From: a virus
DNA: 30,934 bases
IMG/VR virus record: IMGVR_UViG_3300020439_000044
Coordinates: 1 to 30,934 of that record
Reading direction: 5' to 3' (one strand)
The notes under the pieces are model-generated. The model had not been told where the DNA came from. It did not search any database and saw only the letters and a list, made by a program, of their open reading frames with translations. A program made the position numbers and the translations under genes. Below, in pieces: positions 8,807 to 18,194 of the stretch; within the stretch, counting starts at the first letter, position 1; the number at the start of each line of letters is the position of its first letter.

Positions 8807-10139
8807 ACATATCTCCTATTGCATTTCTTTCTCTAACTTGTGGAGGTTTATTGCCTTGTGGTTTTACTCTTAATATTTTTTCTAAGTTATTTAAAAACGT
8901 AGGTGCAGCTTCTTGTGGTGCTACTCCTTCACCAAGATTTTGTCCAGGTCTTTTTGGAAATCTTGTATTGTTAAATTCTTCTAAAAACTGTCCTCTGTTT
9001 ACTGGAAATCCAGTTGCAGGAGTTCTAATAGTAGTGTCAGGTGTATTACCTATTTCACTAACAAAATCATCTGAAACTTTTATATATGGTTGTGCTATTT
9101 TAAATATATATTCATAAACACTATTAAGTTGCTCTAGTGGTTCTTGTGATTTTTTATTTAAATAATTTAGATATGTGTATGTTTTAATTGCATTTAATCT
9201 TTGATTAACTACTTTGCCACTAATAACTTTTCCAGTAGCTGTATCATAATAATTTTCTTTTTCATTAACATTTTTATTTTGTAACAAATCAACAATATTT
9301 TGACCACCTTCTTGCATTGGCACACCTCTAAAATTAACTTCAAGAGGTAAATAAATATTTATATTCTTTGCATACATATCTATTAATTCTCTTGCAGACA
9401 TATCTTTTGGTTCTACACCAACAAGCATATTTTTTGTCATTTCATTTATTTTGCTACCTTCAATTTGTTGTATTCTATTTCCATTTTGTTTTACATATGT
9501 TTCATCATTTTTAAAATATGTACCATGCCTAGCTTGTTCTATAATTGAAGCTAATGATTTTTTAGTTTGTTCATTTACTTCTAATATTTCAGGTGCTTTA
9601 CTTCTTTCAAAACCTTCTACAGTTGGGTCTGCAGGTATTTCTTGTATAGTTCCATCTGCTAACTGTATTTGTTCAGGGTTTTCTATTAACTGTGTGTCAT
9701 ATTGTTTAGCAGCATCTAAAAATTCTTGTTGTCCTGATATTTCATTTGTAGTCCAATTATTAATACCAGTTCTATCACCTACATCATATTGACCAACAAT
9801 AAGTGCAGCTATAGCATTAAGTCCAGGGTCATCTAAAGCATCATTAATATTGTCAAAAGATTTAAATACATCATATTTACGTAATTCACTTTCCCATGTG
9901 CTTCCATATATTTGCCATGGTCCTCTTGACCTACCTTGGTCACCATGAACATTTTGTGCAAATCCTGATGGCTTATCACCATCTCTATGTTCTGCTAATG
10001 CTATAGATATTAACCTAGTAATATCTTCTTCATTATTAGGGTTTAATAATGTGTCACCATTCTTAAATTCAAAATCTTCTGTTTCTAAATATTGTTTTGC
10101 ATATTGCAAAAATTGATAAAGTTGTTGTGGACTATACAT
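8796..10139 (-). CDS. Virion-associated lytic transglycosylase-like protein
   Basis: A 447-aa protein whose N-terminal ~110 residues resemble a lysozyme-like SLT fold. Helix ISIALAEHRDGD places a candidate catalytic Glu at residue 50, followed by the loop GDQGRSRGPWQIYGSTW (~66-82), matching the G-x-S-x-G-x-x-Q-I block of soluble lytic transglycosylases. The rest is helical and unrecognised. The enzyme would cleave peptidoglycan glycan strands; in a virion operon and without a signal peptide it most likely opens the cell wall locally during genome entry. The ATG follows GAGGAGAACTTTTA, a strong ribosome-binding site, and shares a base with the stop of the upstream gene. An endolysin role is less likely given the large extra domain and distance from the holin. 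Confidence 0.7.
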   Translation of the reverse strand: MYSPQQLYQFLQYAKQYLETEDFEFKNGDTLLNPNNEEDITRLISIALAEHRDGDKPSGFAQNVHGDQGRSRGPWQIYGSTWESELRKYDVFKSFDNINDALDDPGLNAIAALIVGQYDVGDRTGINNWTTNEISGQQEFLDAAKQYDTQLIENPEQIQLADGTIQEIPADPTVEGFERSKAPEILEVNEQTKKSLASIIEQARHGTYFKNDETYVKQNGNRIQQIEGSKINEMTKNMLVGVEPKDMSARELIDMYAKNINIYLPLEVNFRGVPMQEGGQNIVDLLQNKNVNEKENYYDTATGKVISGKVVNQRLNAIKTYTYLNYLNKKSQEPLEQLNSVYEYIFKIAQPYIKVSDDFVSEIGNTPDTTIRTPATGFPVNRGQFLEEFNNTRFPKRPGQNLGEGVAPQEAAPTFLNNLEKILRVKPQGNKPPQVRERNAIGDMFDR

Positions 10140-11581
10140 TAAAAGTTCTCCTCAAATACCATAAAGTTACGTTTAAAATCTTGTGCTGCTGCAGTTCTAG
10201 CAAGTATCTCTTGACTTGCATCTATTCTACCTGCTTCTAAATCATCTATAATCTTTCCTAGTTCTGTTGTTACATCTATCTGTTGTAGTAATGGTTTACC
10301 TAGTTTTTCTCTAGCTTCTTCTGCAGAAGGTACTGATATACCAAAACCACCATATGTATATGGACCTATCTCTGTTGTATTGTCATAAGATGTAGATAAT
10401 CCAATAATGTCATTTAGTGATAACTTATTATCTTCTATCTCTGCTGCTCTAGCTGCTGCATCTTTCTGCAAGTTACCAAATATAGTTGCATATTTTTGAT
10501 AATCATTAGCTGTAGGATTTATACCACGTTCTATAAACAACTGGTCTATAGCAGACTTTACTTCTGCCTCTGTAGGTGGCACTACATCTGCTGCAAACTC
10601 TCTTTGCAAACTTTCTACAAATACATTTGTTTGTTCATCTACACCTTTTTTCCATTCCATATATGGTCTTAGTTGACCTAATATTGTATTTGCATTTCTA
10701 TCTACTAGATTTAATTCAGGAAACATAGCTATTGCATCATTAGCTTCTGTCATAAGTTGACCTATAAAATCTATTTCACCACCACGTAATGTAGGGTCAA
10801 CAACACCAGGAACAAAATTATAACTACCAATGTCTAATCCAAGACTTGATAATTCTTGTTGTATCTCAAATATTGCTTCCTGACTTAATCCTGAAAACAC
10901 TTCTGTTGCTGCACCAAGTCTAAAATGTGGTGATAATACTTTTCCATTTAATTTTTTAGTTTCACCTGTTCTAGGGTCTATGTATTGATTAGCAGCATTT
11001 AGTGCTACATTAGGACCTGAATAATAATCATTAGAACCAAATCTTGTTTCACCTGTTTCAGGGTCTGTACCTTTAGATGTTACTGGTGCTAAACCTTGTA
11101 TTTTAGGTTCATCAATACTGTATGTTCTTACATCAGTATCTTGTTCATTCCAATTAAATATAGTACTAGATATAGAGCTAATTAAATCTACATTAGCTAA
11201 AGAACTGTACGTTATGTTTTGTTCATTTGGTCCAGGCATACCAAACGTTGATTCTGTTTCTGATGCCTCTGTTTCTAAATAAGCAGTAAGAGCTGTAATG
11301 TATTCATCTAGTGATTCAGGTTCTAATAATTGTTGTCTATAGTCAAGAATATTATCTCCATAATTAAAACCTATAGCACCTACTCCAGGTAAAGCTAATA
11401 AGTAACTAAGTTTGTAATCTTTTGCTGATATTTCACCATCTTCTTTTTGTATACGTATAGGTATAAATATTCTTGTGTTTAATTCTTTTATAAACTCACT
11501 AAAACTAGCAGGATAATCTCCACTTTTATCTAAATCATTTAAATACTTGTCTATTTGTTTTACAGATTTTTCTGTACTCAT
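10139..11581 (-). CDS. Virion-cluster protein of unknown function (480 aa)
   Basis: A 480-aa soluble protein starting MSTEKSVKQIDKYLNDLDKS, not recognised. It is acidic, Asn/Thr/Ala-rich and mostly helical, with no membrane segment, Cys motif or catalytic signature. Its ATG overlaps the stop of the 2005-aa gene in an ATGA arrangement, and its own stop overlaps the start of the transglycosylase-like gene. This strict coupling suggests the three are made in fixed proportions and may form one virion substructure. A Gln/Pro-containing middle region (~150-210) with repeated PETGE/PRTGE-type turns resembles structural proteins, but this is weak evidence. Confidence 0.5.
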   Translation of the reverse strand: MSTEKSVKQIDKYLNDLDKSGDYPASFSEFIKELNTRIFIPIRIQKEDGEISAKDYKLSYLLALPGVGAIGFNYGDNILDYRQQLLEPESLDEYITALTAYLETEASETESTFGMPGPNEQNITYSSLANVDLISSISSTIFNWNEQDTDVRTYSIDEPKIQGLAPVTSKGTDPETGETRFGSNDYYSGPNVALNAANQYIDPRTGETKKLNGKVLSPHFRLGAATEVFSGLSQEAIFEIQQELSSLGLDIGSYNFVPGVVDPTLRGGEIDFIGQLMTEANDAIAMFPELNLVDRNANTILGQLRPYMEWKKGVDEQTNVFVESLQREFAADVVPPTEAEVKSAIDQLFIERGINPTANDYQKYATIFGNLQKDAAARAAEIEDNKLSLNDIIGLSTSYDNTTEIGPYTYGGFGISVPSAEEAREKLGKPLLQQIDVTTELGKIIDDLEAGRIDASQEILARTAAAQDFKRNFMVFEENF

Positions 11582-14500
11582 TTAATATACCTTCTATTAT
11601 CTAACTCTTTCCAAAAACTTGATAGATATATACTTATCCATTCAGTATCTTCGTACTGTAAAGCTAACTCTCTAGCATAAGCATCTAGTTCAGTTCTTAT
11701 ACTACTTATGTTACCACTTGTTCCTGCAAGTGTTGCTGCAGTTTTATTTGGTATTCCACCTGTTGGTATTGTAACACCTCTAAATGTACCACCATTTAAC
11801 ACAACATCTATAGCTCTGTCATACTCTTTTAAAAACTTTTGTAATGGTGGAAACGCAGGTGATTCTCTTAGTAATGGTTCATTCTTCCAATCTCTAAGCT
11901 CTTGTATAATCTGATACTTGTCTGCTTGTTCTACAGCATCACCTAATCTACCATATGCTATAACACCATACTCATCTTGTTTCTTTGCTTTGTATGATGA
12001 GTACATTTCGTTTCTAGCTTTAGTAGTTAGTGTCTTATCTGCATTTAATTCTTCTTTATAATTTTCTAATTCAAACTGTAACAATGACTGGTTTACTGCT
12101 CTTGCATATGCATTAGGGTCTAACACCTCACCACCTGCCATAAATGCAGGTAAAGAAAACTCATCATCTACTCTGTCAGGCATAAGATGTATTGCTGTAT
12201 ATGGTTTTCTTGCTAACAACTCTTTGTTTTCGTTTAAACTCCAAAACGCATACGAATCTTTTTTAACAGGAAATCTACCTTTTTTAACTGTAGAAGATTG
12301 CCTTAATGGTATTGGGTTCATACCAAATTTCTGTGTAAATTGTTGTGTTGTTAAATAATAATCAAACTGGTTAGCTTCTAACATTTGTTGATACTTTTGA
12401 CCTAATACTTGTATTGTCCACCATGCACCATTCTTATCTTTGACTTCGTATCTAGGTTGTATAGCAGTAGGAAACGCAGCTTGTGCAGCACCTCTAACTA
12501 ACCAGTGTACAGCTGCTGCTCTCTCTGCTTCTTGCATAGCAACTTTAATTGATTGTTCATCATCAGGTGTCCATTTACCTGCGTAGTAATACAATGTAAA
12601 TATATCCATAACACTTTTAGCATACGAAGCATTTATTTCTTCTGTAACTTCTTGTGTAAATGGTATTGCTTTGAAAAAACCTTTTGCCCAAGCAGGTAAT
12701 TCATCTATTGGATTAGGAGTTGTACCTGGTGCTTCAAAGTTACCTAATATAAAATTAGATATGAATTTAGGAACTGTAGCTATCTTTGTAAGAATTTTAA
12801 ATGGAAATGTCAGTATTGGACCAAAACCAGGAGAAAAACCATTTGCAGATATTAAGTTAAGTCCTTCTAAGAAACCATATGGTCTTACACGTACACCATC
12901 ATCTTCTAAGTTTTCTCCTAACAATCCTGTTTGCAGTGGTGCGAAACCAAACGCACCTGGTATTGCAGTAAGACCAAATGTCATCATATGCATAACATCT
13001 ACGTAATTAAATAACAATTCGCCTGTTACAGGGTCAGATGTAAAAAATGCATTATCTGTATCCCAAGGTTTTGCTTCTTTACCTCTATCAATACCTATAC
13101 GTGTTCTGTTAAATTTCTGTGGATTTTCTACAAGTAATTTACCCCAAGTCTTTATAACCTCTTGCCATATTTCAGGAAATGGTACATAAGATGCCATTAC
13201 ATCAGATAACACGTGTCTATCAGAACTAGCGTATAACAAGTTCTTTACTTCATCCATAGCTTTATATTTAAGTAATGTTTCTGCTTGTTCTAGTGTGACA
13301 ATACTATTTTCTTCTGCAGGTAACTTAGATAATCTAAGTATGTCATCATATAAATCACTACCATCTATCCAAGTTTTAGCACCTACAATAAATTCTTTTT
13401 TAACTTCTTCTGTCATAAAAGGTATAAGGTCTGTTGCTAATGTATAAAATGACCATCTAAACATAGGGTCACGATTTAAGTAATCTGATGGTTTTGCTAA
13501 TAAGATACTATAACCTGAACCTAAAGCATCATCTAATTTACTTAAAGCTGTATCTATAGGTTGTCCTGCAGGTGTAAGATATGGATTGTTGTTAAATGCC
13601 TGTACTCTTGGTCCTAAATCTAATTGTCTTATATCTTCATCAAACACTTTTTTAATTTTGTCATAAAACTCACCAAAGTATTTTTCTGTTTTAGCAGACA
13701 ATACAGAGTATTTTTGTGCTAACTCTAAGTAATCATCACCATCTATAAATCCACCATTAGCAATAAACTCTCTTACCTTTGCAGCACCTACAGATAAATC
13801 TACTTCGTAATCAGGAAAATTAATCTTACCACTGCTATCTATCAATAACTCTCTTGCTTGTTCTTCTGTTATTTCTTGTCCATCTCTTAATATTCTTCTT
13901 GTAGCATTACCTTGCAATCTACCTATTTCATATTCTGTACTTTTAAGATACTTTAATAAGTCATCACTGTTTTCTAATACAGAACGTATTTCAGGGTCAT
14001 CACTTCTTGCTATAAGTTCTTTTATGTATTTTTTACCTGATGTTGTATTACTAAAAAAATCAAATGCTTTATCTGCACCATCTCTAGCAACAATAACAAA
14101 CAAAGGGTCACCTGCTTTATTTATAATGTCGTGAATCCAACCACGCCAATATTGTGGATTTATTGTTCCATCAGGTTCGTATTTATCTACCATAATGTAA
14201 AAATCTTCTGCAGAACTAATTTGTTTACCTGTAGGTTTAAGTGCTTTTACTAATGATTGTTCTGACATAGTTTGTATGTAATGTTTGTCTGTATTAAAAA
14301 ATGAACCTGAAGGTGCAGCTTGTGCATATCCACCTTTTTTATCTATTATCTTTTTAGCTGTTTGAAAGTTTGCATTAAACAAATATTCCATTACGTTTTT
14401 TACTACAGGTGTATTTATATCTACATTATCTATACGTGGGTCAGCTTGTGCATATACACGCACTTCAAATACATCACCATCTTCTATATACCTAGCACTG

Positions 14501-17500
14501 TTTTTTATAGGGTTACTATCAGGTAATAAACTAAATGCTTCTTGTCTTATATATATTTTTGATTGATGTGATTTAACAGCAATACTTAATGCATTTTTTA
14601 ATGCTGTATCTGCTTCTGTTGCTGTGCTACCACTGTTTAGTTGTACAGTAACATCAAGTATTACAGAATTGTCTTTTACTTGTATAGACAATCCATGATT
14701 TAATTTTTTTAGTTGCATTTGTATAGATGGATTATTTGCATAGTTTTGTATTGCTTGTCTTAATTCTTCATTAGTTTCTACTTCTACTATTTGTTTATAT
14801 TTTTTATTAGGTATTACAGATATATTATTTTGCATTCCTGATAAATTAGCAAAAGGTCTTACTGTGTCACGTAACTCTAGTGAATTACCAAGATTACCAA
14901 CTGGGTTAACTTTTTGTGTTTTAAGTTGTTTTAGTTCACCAACTATTTCATCAAACGCAAAGTCTGTAGCATTATTACCATCAATAGCATACTGTAAAAA
15001 CGAATCACCTACTTGACCATTAACATTAGTGTTAAGTCGCATAACTTTCATAATCTGTTGTATGTCATCATACTTTAAAGTTTCTAAACCTTTTTGCATA
15101 TCTATGTTGCCTAGTAACTCTGCAGTTGTTTCTATCTCATCTTCATCTATACGTGAAGAAAGCAACTGTTCACCTAAGCTACTAACAAGTTGTACGTTTG
15201 TAGGGTCACCTTGTCTGAAATTAGATTTTAAACTAGCAAGTAATAATGGATGAGAAAATACATTAGGTCCACCATACATAGCAATACGTACTGCTTCTTC
15301 AGGTGGTACACGTAATGCTAATGCAGGTCGTAACATCCACATTGGTTTTAATGCACGTTGCATTATGTAATCAGAATAAATATATTCTAACCATGTAGTA
15401 GGTGCTAATGTTTTTTTCTTTTTAGCATAATTTGTTTTTAGTCCTCTAGTAGGAATTTTCATATATTGTAATATTTTTTCACCTAAATCTCTATTAGGGT
15501 CTGACCATACTTCTTTAACTATTTTTTTATTGAATCTACTATTACTAGGTCCTATTAATCTTCTAAAACTATTTAATGCTCTACCTAACTCTCTGTAATC
15601 TATAAGTGGTGTAAAGTTATCTGCAAACTGCCCCATAGAAAAAGCAGTAGGTACAGCTACATTTATGCCTTCTATAATTTCACCTGTTTCATCAACACTT
15701 TGTGGAACGTATTTATATTTCGTACCTGGAAATGCTACAGGTTTACCATCTTTGTCATAAAAATATTTTCTTTTTTCTGATATTTCATTATTAACAAAAT
15801 CTATTACAGCGTTAACCATATCTTCTTCACCTTGTAAATCAGGATTATCTTTTATAACTTTGTTTTGTATTCTTTTATTTACTGTCTTAACAACATCTAC
15901 AATGTCATCTTGTGTTTTAGCTGTAAGTAATTTACCTATGTAAAAATCTCTAGTCTTTTGATTTTCACCTAATGTAACCATAATGCTATCAATGTTTTCT
16001 ATAGTTTCACCTATGTAATTTATTGCAGCAAATCTACTAGGTGCTAAATCAAAATATCTTTTTACTTTTTGTGGTATTGCATTTTTTAACGAACCACCTA
16101 AACCAATTACACCTCTAAATGGGTCATCACTCATTTTGCCTAATAAAGCACCTATAGTATTTCTAAGTGGTGCAACATCTATAGATTGACCTGCAAACTT
16201 CTTAGCTAATTCATTTGCCATATCTGCAACAACTGATTGTCGCATAGGTAATTTAGTCAATGGTGTTTGTATTGCAGCTTCTGCTATCTCTTGTCCTACA
16301 AATGCACCTGTGTATGGTGCAACCATCAAATCAGATAAATCACCATGTTTAAGTAATGACAATACTATTTCACGCATAGATTGTTTGTCTTTTACTTGTG
16401 CTAATAGGTTTAATACTTTAGGGTCTACTTTTGATAACGTAGGTATGTCTTTAAGTCTTGATACAGAGTTGTTTTCTGTCAATGCATTTACAAACTTATC
16501 TCCCCATTTGCTATCCATAATCTGTTCAGCAGTTTTACCAAACGTTAATCTTCTAGCTTCTGCACCTTTTTTTGTAGGAGAAAATGTTTTTAATGCTCTT
16601 GTCATAAATGCAGCATCATCTACATACTGTGCTACTTCTGCTTTAGATACAATCTTTCTACCTGCAGTTTTAGCAGCACCACCATAACCTAGTAATAAGT
16701 TTATAGGGTCTGCACCTAATCTAAATGCACCATCAATAATCGTAGATGCTAGTGCATACTTAATATCACCTTCACGAGAAAACTGTGCAGCTACAACTCT
16801 ACCTGGTGATATAGGTATTCTCTCACCATACTTTGTTAAGTATGTATTTTCATACTCATCTCTTTCAAACTCCTCTGTAATAGGTCTACCATATACCTCT
16901 GCTGCAGCTTCATATGCTTCTGTAGGTGTTTTACCTAGTTTTATCTGTTTCACATACACATCAGTTTCTTCTAATGGTAATGAATTAGGTAAAAGACCCA
17001 CACCTAAGTTAAGTGGTCTACCTGCTTGTACCTCTCCTAAAGCTCTACGAAATTCGTTTTCTCCATATGCTTCTTTTGTTTCTTCATACTTATCGTTAAA
17101 CTCTTTGCCTAATGTAGCTTTACGTATATTTTCTGTAAGTTGTTCTCCAGGTACTAATCCTGCTAATGTGTTGCCAACTACAGCACCTGTAAGTGATGTA
17201 CCTGTTTCTTGTGCAGCAACAATAGATGATTTAAAGTTACGTGATATATTTTGAAACGCAGAATCCATAGCTAAGAAAGATAGTTGTGTGCCACGCTTAA
17301 AAAAATTGACTTGTGTATTTACTTTTGCACGTTGTTTTTTCTCCATAGCTTTTTCTTGTGTTTGTGCAAGTTTTAACATAGCATCATCATCTGCTTGTAA
17401 TCCTGACAATGCACCATAGACTACTAATCGTTTATCTAATGATGGATATGTTCTAGTAATATCTGTCATTGTCTTAGCTAAGTCAGGTGTAATAGCTCTT

Positions 17501-17595
17501 TCAAACGCAGCTATCTCTTGTAAGTTTTGTGATGTCTTAGCTGCTAATCCTTCTTTAGCTTGTGAAGGCAGATAGAAATTAGGTCTAAAATCCAT
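11578..17595 (-). CDS. Giant virion protein (2005 aa), probable internal/ejection protein
   Basis: The largest gene of the window at 2005 codons. The first ~120 residues are helical and charged, followed by stretches with moderately hydrophobic Gly/Ala-rich segments (e.g. near 140-155 and, late in the protein around 1560-1620, GLTAIPGAFGFAPLQTGLLG). I recognise no enzymatic domain; it lacks the heptad-only, low-complexity look of a siphovirus tape measure. Size and its place after the portal and near a transglycosylase fit a protein stored in the head and injected with DNA, comparable in size to T7 gp16 (about 1300 aa) but much longer. The start lies right after the stop of the small gene at 17597 with a weak AGGT upstream. 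A multidomain tape measure or a polyvalent-type injected protein are alternatives. Confidence 0.55.
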   Translation of the reverse strand: MDFRPNFYLPSQAKEGLAAKTSQNLQEIAAFERAITPDLAKTMTDITRTYPSLDKRLVVYGALSGLQADDDAMLKLAQTQEKAMEKKQRAKVNTQVNFFKRGTQLSFLAMDSAFQNISRNFKSSIVAAQETGTSLTGAVVGNTLAGLVPGEQLTENIRKATLGKEFNDKYEETKEAYGENEFRRALGEVQAGRPLNLGVGLLPNSLPLEETDVYVKQIKLGKTPTEAYEAAAEVYGRPITEEFERDEYENTYLTKYGERIPISPGRVVAAQFSREGDIKYALASTIIDGAFRLGADPINLLLGYGGAAKTAGRKIVSKAEVAQYVDDAAFMTRALKTFSPTKKGAEARRLTFGKTAEQIMDSKWGDKFVNALTENNSVSRLKDIPTLSKVDPKVLNLLAQVKDKQSMREIVLSLLKHGDLSDLMVAPYTGAFVGQEIAEAAIQTPLTKLPMRQSVVADMANELAKKFAGQSIDVAPLRNTIGALLGKMSDDPFRGVIGLGGSLKNAIPQKVKRYFDLAPSRFAAINYIGETIENIDSIMVTLGENQKTRDFYIGKLLTAKTQDDIVDVVKTVNKRIQNKVIKDNPDLQGEEDMVNAVIDFVNNEISEKRKYFYDKDGKPVAFPGTKYKYVPQSVDETGEIIEGINVAVPTAFSMGQFADNFTPLIDYRELGRALNSFRRLIGPSNSRFNKKIVKEVWSDPNRDLGEKILQYMKIPTRGLKTNYAKKKKTLAPTTWLEYIYSDYIMQRALKPMWMLRPALALRVPPEEAVRIAMYGGPNVFSHPLLLASLKSNFRQGDPTNVQLVSSLGEQLLSSRIDEDEIETTAELLGNIDMQKGLETLKYDDIQQIMKVMRLNTNVNGQVGDSFLQYAIDGNNATDFAFDEIVGELKQLKTQKVNPVGNLGNSLELRDTVRPFANLSGMQNNISVIPNKKYKQIVEVETNEELRQAIQNYANNPSIQMQLKKLNHGLSIQVKDNSVILDVTVQLNSGSTATEADTALKNALSIAVKSHQSKIYIRQEAFSLLPDSNPIKNSARYIEDGDVFEVRVYAQADPRIDNVDINTPVVKNVMEYLFNANFQTAKKIIDKKGGYAQAAPSGSFFNTDKHYIQTMSEQSLVKALKPTGKQISSAEDFYIMVDKYEPDGTINPQYWRGWIHDIINKAGDPLFVIVARDGADKAFDFFSNTTSGKKYIKELIARSDDPEIRSVLENSDDLLKYLKSTEYEIGRLQGNATRRILRDGQEITEEQARELLIDSSGKINFPDYEVDLSVGAAKVREFIANGGFIDGDDYLELAQKYSVLSAKTEKYFGEFYDKIKKVFDEDIRQLDLGPRVQAFNNNPYLTPAGQPIDTALSKLDDALGSGYSILLAKPSDYLNRDPMFRWSFYTLATDLIPFMTEEVKKEFIVGAKTWIDGSDLYDDILRLSKLPAEENSIVTLEQAETLLKYKAMDEVKNLLYASSDRHVLSDVMASYVPFPEIWQEVIKTWGKLLVENPQKFNRTRIGIDRGKEAKPWDTDNAFFTSDPVTGELLFNYVDVMHMMTFGLTAIPGAFGFAPLQTGLLGENLEDDGVRVRPYGFLEGLNLISANGFSPGFGPILTFPFKILTKIATVPKFISNFILGNFEAPGTTPNPIDELPAWAKGFFKAIPFTQEVTEEINASYAKSVMDIFTLYYYAGKWTPDDEQSIKVAMQEAERAAAVHWLVRGAAQAAFPTAIQPRYEVKDKNGAWWTIQVLGQKYQQMLEANQFDYYLTTQQFTQKFGMNPIPLRQSSTVKKGRFPVKKDSYAFWSLNENKELLARKPYTAIHLMPDRVDDEFSLPAFMAGGEVLDPNAYARAVNQSLLQFELENYKEELNADKTLTTKARNEMYSSYKAKKQDEYGVIAYGRLGDAVEQADKYQIIQELRDWKNEPLLRESPAFPPLQKFLKEYDRAIDVVLNGGTFRGVTIPTGGIPNKTAATLAGTSGNISSIRTELDAYARELALQYEDTEWISIYLSSFWKELDNRRYIK

Positions 17596-17596
17596 C

Positions 17597-18001
17597 TTAA
17601 CCTATGTCTATATCAGCTTCTAATAACTCATCCCATATTGGGTCAGGAAAATTACGTTTACCTGCAATTAAAAAGTTTCTAATAGTATCTGTTTGTATAG
17701 GTGCAGGACCATTATCTCCTAGACCTATTGGTATTCCTGCAGTGTTAGGTTCTGCTACTTTGTTAGTTGGTGCAGCTAAATTCATAGGTGATACAGGCAT
17801 AGGTGGTCTTGCCATTTGTGGTCCACCACCTTCTTGCATAGGACTTATAGCACCTGCTTGTTCTTCTAACATTGTTGTTTGTCCTGTTGGGTCGCCTTCT
17901 TTTCTTGGAGGTGCAACAATGTCAGCAAATGCACCACCTTGTGTTAGGTCAGTTGCTTCTTGTAACGCCTTACTTTTTCTACCCCTGTTATATTTCGCCA
18001 A
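17597..18001 (-). CDS. Small Pro/Gly/Met-rich protein downstream of portal
   Basis: I place the start at the TTG at 18001 (product (M)AKYNRGRKSKALQEATDL, 134 aa) rather than the ATG at 18010. AGGAG abuts that ATG but is nine bases from the TTG. The N-terminus is basic; residues ~40-105 are a disordered Pro/Gly/Gln/Met linker (e.g. MARPPMPVSPMNLAAP); the C-terminus is acidic and helical. The gene overlaps the end of the 68-aa gene and precedes the 2005-aa gene by one base. The composition resembles the disordered C-termini of portals. A head-completion or connector-associated role is possible but unsupported by motifs. Confidence 0.55.
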   Translation of the reverse strand: MAKYNRGRKSKALQEATDLTQGGAFADIVAPPRKEGDPTGQTTMLEEQAGAISPMQEGGGPQMARPPMPVSPMNLAAPTNKVAEPNTAGIPIGLGDNGPAPIQTDTIRNFLIAGKRNFPDPIWDELLEADIDIG

Positions 18002-18194
18002 ATAAATCATCTCCTAACTTTGGATTATATTCGTACTCAAATGTGAGATTTATAAAAAAGTGTGGATGTGGTGTAGGTATTGTAATAAAGTTTTTCATAA
18101 CAATACTGCCTTCTTCTTCTGTACCTGTAAATACATCTTCAGACCAATCTTCTTGATTAATCATGTCAAAAAAAGTTTTATTTATATCAGGCAA
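17988..18194 (-). CDS. Small TTG-start protein (68 aa) after portal
   Basis: A 68-codon frame starting with TTG at 18194, with AGGAG six bases upstream, so the non-ATG start is well supported. It overlaps the last codons of the portal gene and its own end overlaps the next gene, giving a chain of three coupled frames. The product is acidic with an aromatic-rich middle (PTPHPHFFINLTFEYEYN) suggestive of a small beta structure. There is no known domain. It may be a head-tail connector accessory, inferred from position only. Confidence 0.55.
   Translation of the reverse strand: MPDINKTFFDMINQEDWSEDVFTGTEEEGSIVMKNFITIPTPHPHFFINLTFEYEYNPKLGDDLFGEI

Noticed and set aside
11578-17595. Classical siphovirus tape measure
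   Set aside because: Lacks long uniform heptad helices and repeated Trp/Phe spacing; position and partner genes fit internal virion proteins better, though not excluded.
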